Source: Panacagrimonas perspica (lineage in GTDB: Bacteria; Pseudomonadota; Gammaproteobacteria; Nevskiales; Nevskiaceae). From it: 64,000 bases of DNA. The notes under the pieces are model-generated. The model did not search any database and had not been told where the DNA came from. It worked only from the letters and a program-made list of their open reading frames with translations. The position numbers and the translations under genes are program-made. The DNA lies in the NCBI RefSeq assembly GCF_004364935.1, contig NZ_SOBT01000010.1, forward strand, positions 1 to 64,000. Direction: 5' to 3'. This document shows positions 34,244 to 42,745 of this stretch, one piece after another (the first letter of the stretch is position 1; each line of letters begins with the position of its first letter).

Positions 34244-34612
34244 ATGGCTTCGGTTCTGGTCGTCGACGACGAATTCGGCATCACCGAGGTACTCGACGCG
34301 CTGCTGACCGACGCCGGGCATCACGTACGCCGCGCCATCAACGGCCGCCAGGCGCTGGAACTCGTGCACGAGCAACGGCCGGATCTGATCCTGCTCGACA
34401 TGATGATGCCCATCATGGACGGCCCGACGACGCTCAAGGCCATTCGTTCGGACCCCCAGAGCGCGTCGACGCCGGTGATCCTGATGAGCAGCCTGCCGCC
34501 CGACAAGGTCGTGAAGATGGTCGATCAGGCTTTCGAGAGCATTCTTACGAAACCCTTTCGCGCCAAGGATGCGATCGAGGCGATCAACACCGCGCTGACC
34601 GGCAGCGCCTAG
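34244..34612 (+). CDS. Single-domain response regulator (receiver)
   Basis: 122 residues, a receiver domain alone: acidic pair in VVDDEFGITE, phospho-acceptor Asp52 in LLDMMMP, Ser/Thr in ILMSS and Lys in LTKPFRAKD. It starts nine bases after the KaiC-like gene, so the two form an operon. As a CheY/Spo0F-like relay it most likely links a histidine kinase to the KaiC-like ATPase; the kinase encoded divergently at 30529-32445 lacks a receiver and is the obvious candidate. Confidence 0.9.
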   Translation: MASVLVVDDEFGITEVLDALLTDAGHHVRRAINGRQALELVHEQRPDLILLDMMMPIMDGPTTLKAIRSDPQSASTPVILMSSLPPDKVVKMVDQAFESILTKPFRAKDAIEAINTALTGSA

Positions 34613-34930
34613 CTGCGCAGCTGGCATCCCGCTGCATCGGAACGATGCGCGAAGGGAACACGGGCCTGCCCGCAACGGCTTCTTCCGTCGCCGGACCTCA
34701 AGGCGAATTGAGCCCCTCTGGTTTCCCACGTCGGGCAATTCGCCCTCGCGTCGCTGCGCGCGGCGGAACCGGCATGGGCGATCCGCGCTGAAAACAAGGC
34801 GTTTTTCGTCTTTTGTTCTCTAACGACGGTTTGCACGCTCCATGCATCGAGGAGCGCCAGCCGCGGGCACATCGCGGCCACGCTCAAAACACGACAAGGC
34901 AATGCCGCCCTCAACGGAGAGACATCACAC
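34613..34930. other. Intergenic region, 318 bases
   Basis: It holds the hairpin at 34702-34744 and, near 34795-34820, an AT-rich patch (GTTTTTCGTCTTTTGTTC) unusual for this DNA that may belong to the promoter of the membrane-protein gene at 34931. I find no supported gene. Confidence 0.4.
34702..34744. other. Hairpin with a 9-bp perfect stem and C-rich loop
   Basis: GGCGAATTG (34702-34710) and CAATTCGCC (34736-34744) are perfect inverted repeats around 25 bases containing CCCCTCT and TTTCCC. It lies 90 bases after the response-regulator stop. No T-run follows. It may stabilise the end of the KaiC-receiver transcript or be an operator. Confidence 0.45.
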
Positions 34931-35827
34931 ATGAGTATCTCGACCTCGGTACCGCTTGCAGACCCGGCGGTCCCGCTTGCAACGCATGCGCATGGAAGCG
35001 CCGAATCGCTGTGCTGGAGCGCCATCATCGCCGGCGCCCTCGCCGCCGCGGCGCTCTCGCTGATCCTTCTCGTGCTCGGTAGCGGCCTGGGCTTCGCCGC
35101 CATGTCTCCGTGGAAGCAGGATGGCGCCACAGCGACGACGCTGGGCGTTTCGGCGGTGCTCTGGACCATCCTGATGGCGGCTGCGGCCTCGGCCATCGGC
35201 GGTTACCTCGCCGGCCGGCTGCGGCATCGATGGATGGATGTGAAACCGGAAGAGCGTTTCTTCCGCGACACCGTGCACGGCCTTCTGACCTGGGCCCTGG
35301 CGACACTGCTCACTGCCGCACTGCTCACATCCGCAGCGGCAGGAACCGCAAAAGGCACCGCACAAGTTGCATCCGCGGCGCTGGAAGGTGCGGGCAATGC
35401 GGCCGCGACGCTGGTGGATGACGAATCGCTCGCGGACGACTATTTCAACGACGCCCTGTTCCGCTCCGATCGCGCATCCGGTCCGGCGGACCAGGCGGAA
35501 CGTGAAGAAGTGCGCCGCATCGTGGCGTTCGATGCGATCGGCGACGAGCCGATGACCGATGCCGATCGTCGATACGTCGTGGCCGTCGTGGCGCGTCAGA
35601 CCGGGCTGAGTGTCCCCGAGGCTGACGTGCGCGTCACGCAAACGATGAATCGTGCGCAGCAGACCACGAAGGAACTGGAGACGGCGGCTCGCGAGGCGGC
35701 GGATGCCGCGCGCAAGGCGGCTGCAAAGGTTTCGCTCTGGCTGTTCGTGTCGCTGCTCGTGGGCGCGTTCTGCGCAACCTACGCCGCGACAGTCGGCGGT
35801 CGGCATCGCAACGCGTGGCCGCGTTGA
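34931..35827 (+). CDS. Integral membrane protein of unknown function
   Basis: 298 residues. Three or four hydrophobic helices: about 29-58 (AIIAGALAAAALSLILLVLG), 72-95 (GVSAVLWTILMAAAASAIGG), 115-137 (GLLTWALATLLTAALL) and 268-288 (VSLWLFVSLLVGAFCATYAA). Between the third and last lies a soluble helical segment of about 130 residues. The sequence type, Ala-rich with GGYLAGRLRHRW, is widespread in proteobacteria as an uncharacterised membrane protein. GGAGAG precedes the ATG at 34931. The 23-residue membrane protein follows after 36 bases and may be co-transcribed. Confidence 0.75.
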   Translation: MSISTSVPLADPAVPLATHAHGSAESLCWSAIIAGALAAAALSLILLVLGSGLGFAAMSPWKQDGATATTLGVSAVLWTILMAAAASAIGGYLAGRLRHRWMDVKPEERFFRDTVHGLLTWALATLLTAALLTSAAAGTAKGTAQVASAALEGAGNAAATLVDDESLADDYFNDALFRSDRASGPADQAEREEVRRIVAFDAIGDEPMTDADRRYVVAVVARQTGLSVPEADVRVTQTMNRAQQTTKELETAAREAADAARKAAAKVSLWLFVSLLVGAFCATYAATVGGRHRNAWPR

Positions 35828-35863
35828 TTCTCCATTCCTGACCCCATACGGACGGATCTCCAC

Positions 35864-35935
35864 ATGCAATCAATCCTGCTCTGGTTTCTCGGTATTCCCA
35901 TCCCCATCATCATCCTCATCGCCGTGCTGACATGA
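35864..35935 (+). CDS. Tiny membrane protein, 23 residues
   Basis: The frame encodes MQSILLWFLGIPIPIII and six more residues: almost one entire hydrophobic helix with a central Gly-Ile-Pro-Ile-Pro. Similar very short proteins with an LGIPIPIII core recur in proteobacteria beside membrane-stress genes. It follows the 298-residue membrane protein by 36 bases on the same strand and ends five bases before a perfect 12-bp hairpin, as expected for a real transcription unit. Below usual gene-calling size limits. Confidence 0.65.
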   Translation: MQSILLWFLGIPIPIIILIAVLT

Positions 35936-35940
35936 ACCGG

Positions 35941-35975
35941 ACGGGATGCGCGCTTGTCCGCGTCGCGCATCCCGT
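35941..35975 (+). terminator. Strong hairpin closing the membrane-protein unit
   Basis: ACGGGATGCGCG (35941-35952) pairs perfectly with CGCGCATCCCGT (35964-35975) over 12 bp, with an 11-base loop, starting five bases after the TGA of the tiny membrane protein. No T-run follows, so termination may be Rho-assisted or the stem may protect the 3' end. Confidence 0.6.
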
Positions 35976-36000
35976 TCAGTAAACCTTCATCGCACGCCCG

Positions 36001-36108
36001 TAAGCTGTACCCATCGGTTGGAACCCTGCCTCCCTCAGGGTCTCTCCCCAACGGTCCGCCCCGACCGTCCAACCGATAGGCCCCCTCCCCCAAGGGGGCC
36101 ATTTTTTT
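36001..36108 (+). ncRNA. Candidate structured small RNA with C-rich loops and its own terminator
   Basis: Three nested elements precede an intrinsic terminator. An outer 10-bp stem, ATCGGTTGGA (36013-36022) with TCCAACCGAT (36068-36077), encloses two hairpins: ACCCTG/CAGGGT (36023-36041) with loop CCTCCCT, and CGGTC/GACCG (36052-36067) with loop CGCCCC; the linker is CTCTCCCCA. This is a closed three-way junction with perfect stems. The terminator follows one base later. Every loop shows CUCC/UCCC-type runs, complementary to Shine-Dalgarno sequences, as in anti-SD small RNAs. No protein frame is supported here. It could also be a leader element, but the terminator precedes any gene by 180 bases. 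Confidence 0.6.
36079..36108 (+). terminator. Intrinsic (Rho-independent) terminator
   Basis: GGCCCCC (36079-36085), loop TCCCCCAA, GGGGGCC (36094-36100), then ATTTTTTT. A perfect 7-bp GC stem followed by seven T residues is textbook intrinsic termination on the plus strand, the clearest in the window. It ends the candidate structured RNA, since the upstream genes already have the hairpin at 35941-35975. Confidence 0.85.
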
Positions 36109-36288
36109 GTGCGCCGTTCCCGCACTTGTGTTGTTCCCCGGACGAGATCGCGCGCGGGAACGTGGCTTGCTCGGGCCGTTCCTGGAAACGAGTGTTCGAC
36201 TCGCGTGAGGAATGCATCGCATGGGAACCGTCCTTGAAAACCGCCTGAAACGAGCGATCTTCCGCCGTTTTTCGTTGCCCCTGGGCCA

Positions 36289-37467
36289 ATGAACATGGGG
36301 GCGCAGGATCTTCCGGCTTCTGCCCTGGACGCCGTGCTCGACACGAGCACGGCGACGTCCGTTCGTGCTCGCAAGCGTCCACCGCGCAAGCTGCTGACGT
36401 TCGCTTCGCGCAAGGCCGTACGCGGGCTCGCCCGCCTTCAACGCGTCCGGCTCGATCGCGTGATCTCCGAACCGGGGGCGCGTGCCCGCGTGACGACGCG
36501 GCTGATCCGCTGGCTCTGCCGCTCGGCGGATCGACACTTCGCCAGCGACGATGCGCTCGTGCGGCTGCGACGCCGGCTTGCGTGGATCGACCGCGCGCGC
36601 GGCATGCTGAACCTGGGTCGCACCGAGCGGTATACGTGGAAGCGAAGCAAGCTCGACGGCGTGCGCGTACGCCTCGTGAATCCCGAAGCCGCGGCGGCGA
36701 ACCAGCCGCCTTCGTCGGTACTTCTCTATCTTCACGGCGGCGCGTTCCTGTTGCGCACGCTCAACGGCCACATGAATCTCGCGGCCGGCATCGCGCGCGC
36801 CGCGGGCCTGGACCAGGCCGTGCTCCCGATCTATCGACTCGCGCCCGAGTGCCCGTATCCCGCCGCGATCGACGACTGCCTTGCGGCTTACCGGAGCCTG
36901 CTCGCGCGCGGCCTTCGCGGCGACCAGATCGTGCTGGCCGGCGACTCCGCCGGCGGCGGGCTGGTGCTGAAGCTGCTGATGCGCCTGCGCGACCGGGGCC
37001 TGCCGATGCCGTGCTGCGGCGTGCTGCTCTCGCCGTTCACCGACATGTCCTGCTCGGGCCGCTCGATCCAGACGAACGCCGGCAAGGACCCCATGTTCGG
37101 ACGCATTCCCGCGATGAACGTGCGCTTCTATCTGGGCCAAACCGATCCGCGCGATCCGCATTGCTCGCCGCTGTTCGGCGACTTCGCAGGGCTACCGCCG
37201 CTGATCGCGCAGGTCGGCAGCACCGAACGTCTGCTCGACGACAGCCTGCGCCTGGCGCCACGCGTACGACGCGCCGGCGGCGAACTCGAAGTCGAGGTGT
37301 GGAACGGCCTGCCGCACGTATGGCAGGCCATGGGCCTGCCGGAAAGCGCGCAGGCGATCGAATCGCTCGGGCGCTTCGTCCGGCGTCGGCGTGCACAGAC
37401 CGGGCCCTCGATTCCCGCAGAGGTCGCGATGGACGAGCCGGCGCCACGTCGTACCGCCGCAGCCTGA
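36289..37467 (+). CDS. Alpha/beta hydrolase, hormone-sensitive-lipase family
   Basis: 392 residues. The oxyanion motif is YLHGGAFLL (HGGA in place of the common HGGG), the nucleophile elbow GDSAGGG, and the catalytic Asp and His follow in the C-terminal third (His in GLPHVWQAM). An N-terminal 110-residue extension rich in Arg precedes the hydrolase core. Family members cleave short-chain esters in the cytoplasm. Start at ATG 36289; ATG 36295 is two codons later. No operon partner. Confidence 0.85.
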   Translation: MNMGAQDLPASALDAVLDTSTATSVRARKRPPRKLLTFASRKAVRGLARLQRVRLDRVISEPGARARVTTRLIRWLCRSADRHFASDDALVRLRRRLAWIDRARGMLNLGRTERYTWKRSKLDGVRVRLVNPEAAAANQPPSSVLLYLHGGAFLLRTLNGHMNLAAGIARAAGLDQAVLPIYRLAPECPYPAAIDDCLAAYRSLLARGLRGDQIVLAGDSAGGGLVLKLLMRLRDRGLPMPCCGVLLSPFTDMSCSGRSIQTNAGKDPMFGRIPAMNVRFYLGQTDPRDPHCSPLFGDFAGLPPLIAQVGSTERLLDDSLRLAPRVRRAGGELEVEVWNGLPHVWQAMGLPESAQAIESLGRFVRRRRAQTGPSIPAEVAMDEPAPRRTAAA

Positions 37468-37590
37468 TCCACCACCGGCCTCGGGAACCCCCGAGACCGG
37501 AATCAGCGCGTCATCCGCCGCCGAGCGTCAGACCGCGAATCGAGTCGATGCAAACCTGGACGGCTCGGGACCACCGAGGCGTCCGATGCG

Positions 37591-37977
37591 TCAGGTGTAG
37601 ACCGCTGTCGTCGCAGTGGGCCGCGCCAGCAACCGCGAAATCCCGATCGGTTCGCCCGACTTGGTGCAATACCCGTATTCCTTCGCATGGATGCGGCGCA
37701 GCGATTCGTCGATCTTCTGCAGCAGCGTCGATTCGCGCTCGCGCAAGCGCATTTCCAGCCATTCCTGCTCTTCGCGCGTGGCGCGATCCGCGGGGTCCGT
37801 GGGGACGTCGGCGGTTTCGAGATTTTCGCGCAGCTCTGCCTGACGCGTTCTGAGTTCGTCCCGCATCGCCATCAGGCGATCGCGAAAAAAGCTCAGCTGG
37901 GCTGGCGACATGTAGTCGGATTCCGGTGCAGCGCGAAGTTCTTCTTCGGTCATCTGTGAGCGTGAGTCGAGTGGCAT
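37591..37977 (-). CDS. DksA/TraR-like protein with degenerate zinc finger and short C-terminus
   Basis: 128 residues from ATG 37977, with AAGGA upstream. The coiled coil (SFFRDRLMAMRDELRTRQAE, then NLETADVPTDPADRATREEQ) keeps the Asp-x-x-Asp-x-A tip (DPADRA) that acts in the RNA polymerase secondary channel. The zinc-finger region reads GYCTKSGEPIGISRLLARP: only the first Cys of CxxC remains, as in zinc-independent DksA2 paralogues. It stops soon after LARP, without the usual C-terminal helix, so it is about 20 residues shorter than DksA. It probably modulates transcription with ppGpp, but the truncation may weaken it. Confidence 0.82.
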   Translation of the reverse strand: MPLDSRSQMTEEELRAAPESDYMSPAQLSFFRDRLMAMRDELRTRQAELRENLETADVPTDPADRATREEQEWLEMRLRERESTLLQKIDESLRRIHAKEYGYCTKSGEPIGISRLLARPTATTAVYT

Positions 37978-38429
37978 GAACATCCTTCGGCGAACAGTAT
38001 GAGGGAAGGAGCCCCTCCAGCGGAGCCGATGACTTGGCCTCCTCTGTTCGATCCACGCACCAGACGCCCGCCGTAGCCTCGCGGAGCCGCTTGCCGATCG
38101 AACACGAACCCTTCCTGCCCGCATATGACAAGGCCACGGCGTTTACGTTCCAGGCTCGAGCCTTGCGCGCCGCGCGCCCCGTCCCGATCCCGACGGTCCG
38201 TAGCCGGAAACGGCGGGCGCCGCGCTCCCGGAAGCGGCATGCCTATTTGCAATTTGCCCACGTTGCTCGCCCCTGCCCGAAAGGCGAATATCCGCCGCTG
38301 ATGCGGGCCGGCTCGCAGGTCGGCGACCACACGCGCCGCAGCGGCGACGCGCCCCGCGAACAACAGGAGTCGCGGTCGCGGAGCGACGGATATCCGCACC
38401 GCGCCCACATCATTCGGGGATGTTTGAAC
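37978..38429. other. Intergenic region, 452 bases
   Basis: It separates the divergent DksA-like gene and hybrid kinase operon and must carry both promoters. A plus-strand frame continuous with the kinase runs through it, but the translation (Arg/Pro-rich) has no domain. I see no other element. Confidence 0.4.
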
Positions 38430-41400
38430 GTGACATCGACAACCGACCGCGCCGCGGACGCGGGTTCCGAGATTGAAGCGCACCGCTTCACCTACCTGCC
38501 CCTGGGAACCCTCATCGGGTTGCTGGTGGGAACCTTCGTCGTCGGCATCCTCGCCCTGCTCTCGGCGCGTTCGCTGGATGCCCGCGCCGTCGCTCGCGAG
38601 GACGTGACCCGAACCCTGGAAGTCATCGCCCAGGTCGCCGAGCTCCAGACCTTTCTCAACAACGCCGAGACCGGCCAGCGCGGTTTCCTGCTGACGGGCG
38701 ACGACGCGTATCTTGAGCCCTACTCGCTGGCCCAGCGCGACTTGCCCGAGCAGATTGCGACGGTGCGCCGGCTGACGGAGGGGAACCCGCGCCAGGCCAA
38801 CGCTCTGGACCGGCTCGAACAACTGATGGCCGAGAAATTCTCGGAGATGGAGCAGACCCTCGCCCTGTATCGCAGCGGCAAGGGGGCCGAGGCGCTCGCC
38901 ATGGTTCGCACCGATCGCGGCAAGGCCGCGATGGATGCGGCACGACAGATCGTCAGGGAGCTCGACGAGGAAGAGCGCTCCTTGCTCGCCAGCCGGGAAG
39001 AGAACTGGAATCGCGCGGTCGAAGTCTCGTTCTGGGTCAGCCTGGGCGGATCCGGATTGCTGCTCGCGCTCATCCTCGCCGCCAGCGTGCTGGCCTCGCG
39101 CGATCACCGGGCCAAACAATCTCTCGCCTGGATCCGTGCGGGGCAGGTTCGGCTGGCCGTGCGCATCCAGGGCGAACAGCGGCTCGAACAGCTCGGCGAG
39201 AACGTCCTCGATTTTCTCGCACGCTACATGCGGGCGCAGGTGGGGGCGATCTACATCGCCGAGGAGGTCGGAAGCTTCCGGCGCTTCGCGGGGTACGCGC
39301 TTGCGCCCGACATGGAAGCCGTGACGCTGCGCTCCGGCCAGACCTTGCTCGGCGAAGCCGCGCGGCAGAACACACCGCTGCTCGTCACCGATATCCCGGC
39401 CGATTACCTGCCGGTGACGTCTGGCGCCGGCAGAGGCAAGGCCCGGGCGCTGCTCATTGCGCCCGCTTCGGTCGATGGCGCGGTACAGGCCGTCATCGAG
39501 CTGGGCTTCTTCCGCGAGGTCAGCCCCGCCGATCACGAACTGCTGACGCGCGTGTCGGAGATGCTCGGAGCGGCGGTCCGCGGATCCAAGGACCGTACGC
39601 GACTGGAGCAGTTGCTCGAAGAAACGCAGCGCCAGTCCGAAGAGCTGCAGACGCAGCAGGAAGAACTGCGCGTCAGCAACGAGGAACTGGAGGAGCAGGG
39701 CCGTGCGCTGAAGGTGTCGCAGGCGCAGCTCGAAGGCCAGCAGGTGGAACTCGAGCAGACCAACTCGCAGCTCGAAGAGCAGATGCAGATGCTCGAGGCG
39801 CAGAAGGACGATCTCTCCCGCGCCCAGGTGGCGTTGACCGAGAAGGCCGACGAACTCGAGCGCGCCAGCCAGTACAAGAGCGAGTTCCTGGCCAACATGA
39901 GCCACGAACTGCGCACGCCACTGAACTCCTCGCTGATCCTGGCCAAGGTGCTGGCCGACAACAAGGGCGGCAATCTGAGCGACGAGCAGGTCCGCTTCGC
40001 GCAGACCATCACGTCGGCCAACCAGGATCTGCTGGCGCTGATCAACGACATCCTGGATCTGGCGAAGATCGAAGCCGGCCAGGTCGAGCTGAACGTGGAG
40101 TCGCTGCTGGTGGGCCGCACTTCCGAAAACCTGCTGCGCGGCTTCGAGCCGCTGGCCCGGCAGAAGAAGGTCGCGCTCAAGCTCTCGGTGGAACCGGGAA
40201 CGCCGGAGCGCATCGATACCGATCCGCAGCGCCTGGGCCAGGTCCTGAAGAACCTGCTGTCCAATGCGCTCAAGTTCACCGATCGCGGCGAAGTCTCGCT
40301 GCGCATCTTCCAGGGCGCCGAGGACACGCTGCATTTCGCGGTGCGCGACACCGGCCTGGGCATCGCCAAGGACCAGCAGGGGATCATCTTCGATGCGTTC
40401 CGCCAGGCCGACGGCAGTGTGCATCGTCGATACGGCGGCACCGGGCTCGGCCTGTCGATCTCGCGTGATCTGGCTCACCTGCTGGGCGGCGAGATCACCG
40501 TGCAGAGCGCGCCCGGTGAAGGCAGCGTGTTCACGCTGATCCTGCCGCGCATCTATACCGCTCGTGCTCCCGACGACGCTACGCCTTCGGTATCAACGCT
40601 GACGCCGCTGCCGGCGGCTGTCGAAGCGCCGCGTTCGACGCGGACCCCTGCGCCGGCTTCCGCCAAGCCGTCGGCGGGCATCATCGAAGACGATCGCGAA
40701 TTCCTGAAACCCGGCGGCCGCGTACTGCTGGTCATCGAGGACGACACGAATTTCGCGCTGATCCTGCGTGATATCGCGCGCGAGATGAATTTCCAGTGCA
40801 TCGTCACGCAGACCGCCAACGACGGGCTTGCGGCCGCGATGACCTATCTGCCGAACGCGATCGTGCTCGACATGAATCTGCCCGATCACTCGGGCATGGG
40901 CGTGCTCGACACGCTCAAGCGTACGGCGCAGACGCGACACATCCCGGTGCACGTCGCCTCGGTGATGGACTACTCGCGCGAGGCGCTGGAACTGGGCGCC
41001 ATCGGCTATGCGCTCAAGCCGGTGCAGCGCGAAGCGCTGGTCGATGCGTTCCGCCGGCTGGAAGCGAAATTCTCCCAAGGTCTCAAGCGCGTGCTGGTCG
41101 TGGAGGACGATGCGCGCCAGCGCGACGCCATCCATCAGCTGCTCGGCAGCCCGGAGGTGCAGATCATCGCCGTGGAGAACGCCGGCGCGGCGCTCGACCA
41201 GCTCCGGTCACACACCTTCGACTGCATGGTGATGGACCTGAACCTGCCGGACCTGAGCGGCTACCAGCTGCTCGAACGCATGACCGAACAGGAAGGCGTG
41301 TCCTTCCCGCCGGTGATCGTCTACACCGGACGATCGCTGACGCGCGAAGAGGAACAGACGCTGCGCAAGTTCTCGCGCGCGATCATCGTCAAGGACGCAC

Positions 41401-41903
41401 GCTCACCCGAGCGCCTGCTCGACGAGGTGATGCTGTTCGTCCACCAGGTCGAGGCGAGCCTGCCGCCGGAGAGCCAGCGCATGCTCAAGGCCGCGCGCGA
41501 TCGCGACACGGCGCTCGAAGGGCGGCGCATCCTGGTCGTCGAGGACGACGTGCGCAACATCTTCGCGCTCAGCAGCGTGCTCGAGCCGCGCGGCGCGAAG
41601 ATCCAGATCGCGCGCAACGGCATCGAGGCGATCGACGCGCTGACGCGCAAGCTGGAGCCGAACGAGCGGGCCATCGACCTGGTGCTGATGGACATCATGA
41701 TGCCGGAGATGGACGGCTTCACGGCGATGCGCGAGATCCGCAAGCGGGCCGAGTTCAGGAAGCTGCCGATCATCGCGCTGACGGCAAAGGCCATGCGGGA
41801 CGATCAGGAGAAGTGCCTGGCTGCAGGCGCCAACGATTACATCGCCAAGCCGCTGGACGTGGACAAGCTGCTGTCGCTGGTGCGGGTATGGATGCCGCAC
41901 TAG
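38430..41903 (+). CDS. Hybrid histidine kinase: CHASE3-GAF-HisKA-ATPase-three receivers
   Basis: 1157 residues. Two membrane helices (about 25-46 and 198-220) flank a CHASE3 sensor (NNAETGQRGFLLTGDDAYLEP). A GAF domain (about 235-385) is followed by a long Gln/Glu-rich coiled coil, HisKA with His492 in NMSHELRTP, and the ATPase (NALKFTD, DTGLGIA, GTGLGLSIS). Three receivers follow with phospho-acceptors Asp814, Asp936 and Asp1088. Start is GTG 38430 after GGGGA; no ATG suits. It opens an operon with CheR, CheB and a receiver-kinase-receiver protein; its stop overlaps the CheR start. Confidence 0.9.
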   Translation: MTSTTDRAADAGSEIEAHRFTYLPLGTLIGLLVGTFVVGILALLSARSLDARAVAREDVTRTLEVIAQVAELQTFLNNAETGQRGFLLTGDDAYLEPYSLAQRDLPEQIATVRRLTEGNPRQANALDRLEQLMAEKFSEMEQTLALYRSGKGAEALAMVRTDRGKAAMDAARQIVRELDEEERSLLASREENWNRAVEVSFWVSLGGSGLLLALILAASVLASRDHRAKQSLAWIRAGQVRLAVRIQGEQRLEQLGENVLDFLARYMRAQVGAIYIAEEVGSFRRFAGYALAPDMEAVTLRSGQTLLGEAARQNTPLLVTDIPADYLPVTSGAGRGKARALLIAPASVDGAVQAVIELGFFREVSPADHELLTRVSEMLGAAVRGSKDRTRLEQLLEETQRQSEELQTQQEELRVSNEELEEQGRALKVSQAQLEGQQVELEQTNSQLEEQMQMLEAQKDDLSRAQVALTEKADELERASQYKSEFLANMSHELRTPLNSSLILAKVLADNKGGNLSDEQVRFAQTITSANQDLLALINDILDLAKIEAGQVELNVESLLVGRTSENLLRGFEPLARQKKVALKLSVEPGTPERIDTDPQRLGQVLKNLLSNALKFTDRGEVSLRIFQGAEDTLHFAVRDTGLGIAKDQQGIIFDAFRQADGSVHRRYGGTGLGLSISRDLAHLLGGEITVQSAPGEGSVFTLILPRIYTARAPDDATPSVSTLTPLPAAVEAPRSTRTPAPASAKPSAGIIEDDREFLKPGGRVLLVIEDDTNFALILRDIAREMNFQCIVTQTANDGLAAAMTYLPNAIVLDMNLPDHSGMGVLDTLKRTAQTRHIPVHVASVMDYSREALELGAIGYALKPVQREALVDAFRRLEAKFSQGLKRVLVVEDDARQRDAIHQLLGSPEVQIIAVENAGAALDQLRSHTFDCMVMDLNLPDLSGYQLLERMTEQEGVSFPPVIVYTGRSLTREEEQTLRKFSRAIIVKDARSPERLLDEVMLFVHQVEASLPPESQRMLKAARDRDTALEGRRILVVEDDVRNIFALSSVLEPRGAKIQIARNGIEAIDALTRKLEPNERAIDLVLMDIMMPEMDGFTAMREIRKRAEFRKLPIIALTAKAMRDDQEKCLAAGANDYIAKPLDVDKLLSLVRVWMPH

Positions 41904-42745
41904 ATCCATTGCCGCCTGGAATGTCGCAGGAATTCCAGATCGAACTTCCGCTGCTGCTCGAGGCGATCTACCTCAAGTACCACTACGACTTTCGCGAGTA
42001 CGCCAACGCGTCGCTGAAGCGGCGCCTGAGCGCTGCGCTGGTGCGCTTCGGCTGCCGCACGCTCTCGCAGCTCCAGCAGCGCATCCTGCACGAGCCGGCC
42101 ATATTCCCGATCCTGCTCGACTACCTGACGGTGCAGGTCACCGAGATGTTTCGCGACCCCAACTATTTCAAGGCGCTGCGCGAGCACGTCGTACCGCTGC
42201 TGCGAACCTATCCGTCGCTGAAGATCTGGGTGGCGGGCTGCAGCACCGGGGAAGAGGTGTACTCGCTGGCGATCCTGTTGCGGGAAGAAGGCCTGCTCAG
42301 CCGCAGCCTGATCTACGCCACCGACATCAATCCGCAGGCGCTGCAGCGCGCCGAAGCCGGCGTGTTCGACATCGACCGCATCCCCGCCTTCACCGAAAGC
42401 CATCGGCGCTCGGGTGGACACTCGTCGCTGTCGGACTACTACACCGCCGCCTTCGGGCGCGCCGTGATCGACAAGTCGCTCAAGAAGCACATCGTGTTTT
42501 CCGACCACAGCCTGGCGACCGACAGCGTGTTCGCCGAGGTGCAGCTGGTGTCGTGCCGCAACGTGCTGATCTATTTCAATCGCGAACTGCAGGACCGCGC
42601 GCTCGGCCTGTTCGCGGATGCCTTGTGCCGCAAGGGATTCCTCGGCCTGGGATCCAAAGAGTCGCTGCGCTTCACGGCGCTGGCGGGCGCGTTCGCGGAC
42701 GTGTCTCGCGAAGACCGCATCTTCCAGAAGAAGGACCGCGCGTGA
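41888..42745 (+). CDS. CheR-type protein-glutamate methyltransferase
   Basis: 285 residues. The N-terminal helical domain (YHYDFREYANASLKRRL) is followed by the SAM-binding Rossmann domain: IWVAGCSTGEEVYSLAI, ATDIN, and CRNVLIYFN. CheR methylates chemoreceptor glutamates, but no receptor is encoded here. Start ATG 41888 overlaps the kinase gene by 16 bases; ATG 41921 is an alternative. The stop overlaps the CheB start (GTGA). Confidence 0.92.
   Translation: MDAALDPLPPGMSQEFQIELPLLLEAIYLKYHYDFREYANASLKRRLSAALVRFGCRTLSQLQQRILHEPAIFPILLDYLTVQVTEMFRDPNYFKALREHVVPLLRTYPSLKIWVAGCSTGEEVYSLAILLREEGLLSRSLIYATDINPQALQRAEAGVFDIDRIPAFTESHRRSGGHSSLSDYYTAAFGRAVIDKSLKKHIVFSDHSLATDSVFAEVQLVSCRNVLIYFNRELQDRALGLFADALCRKGFLGLGSKESLRFTALAGAFADVSREDRIFQKKDRA

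Noticed and set aside
36013-36100. Reading the structured element as a CsrA-sponge RNA on the minus strand (GGA-rich loops)
   Set aside because: The minus-strand loops contain GGGAGG-like motifs, but the only T-run terminator is on the plus strand, so the plus-strand transcript is favoured.
37950-40478. Very long minus-strand open frame (over 800 codons) opposite the CHASE3 hybrid kinase
   Set aside because: Antisense of a strongly supported kinase; the translation has no domain and arises from high-GC codon bias.
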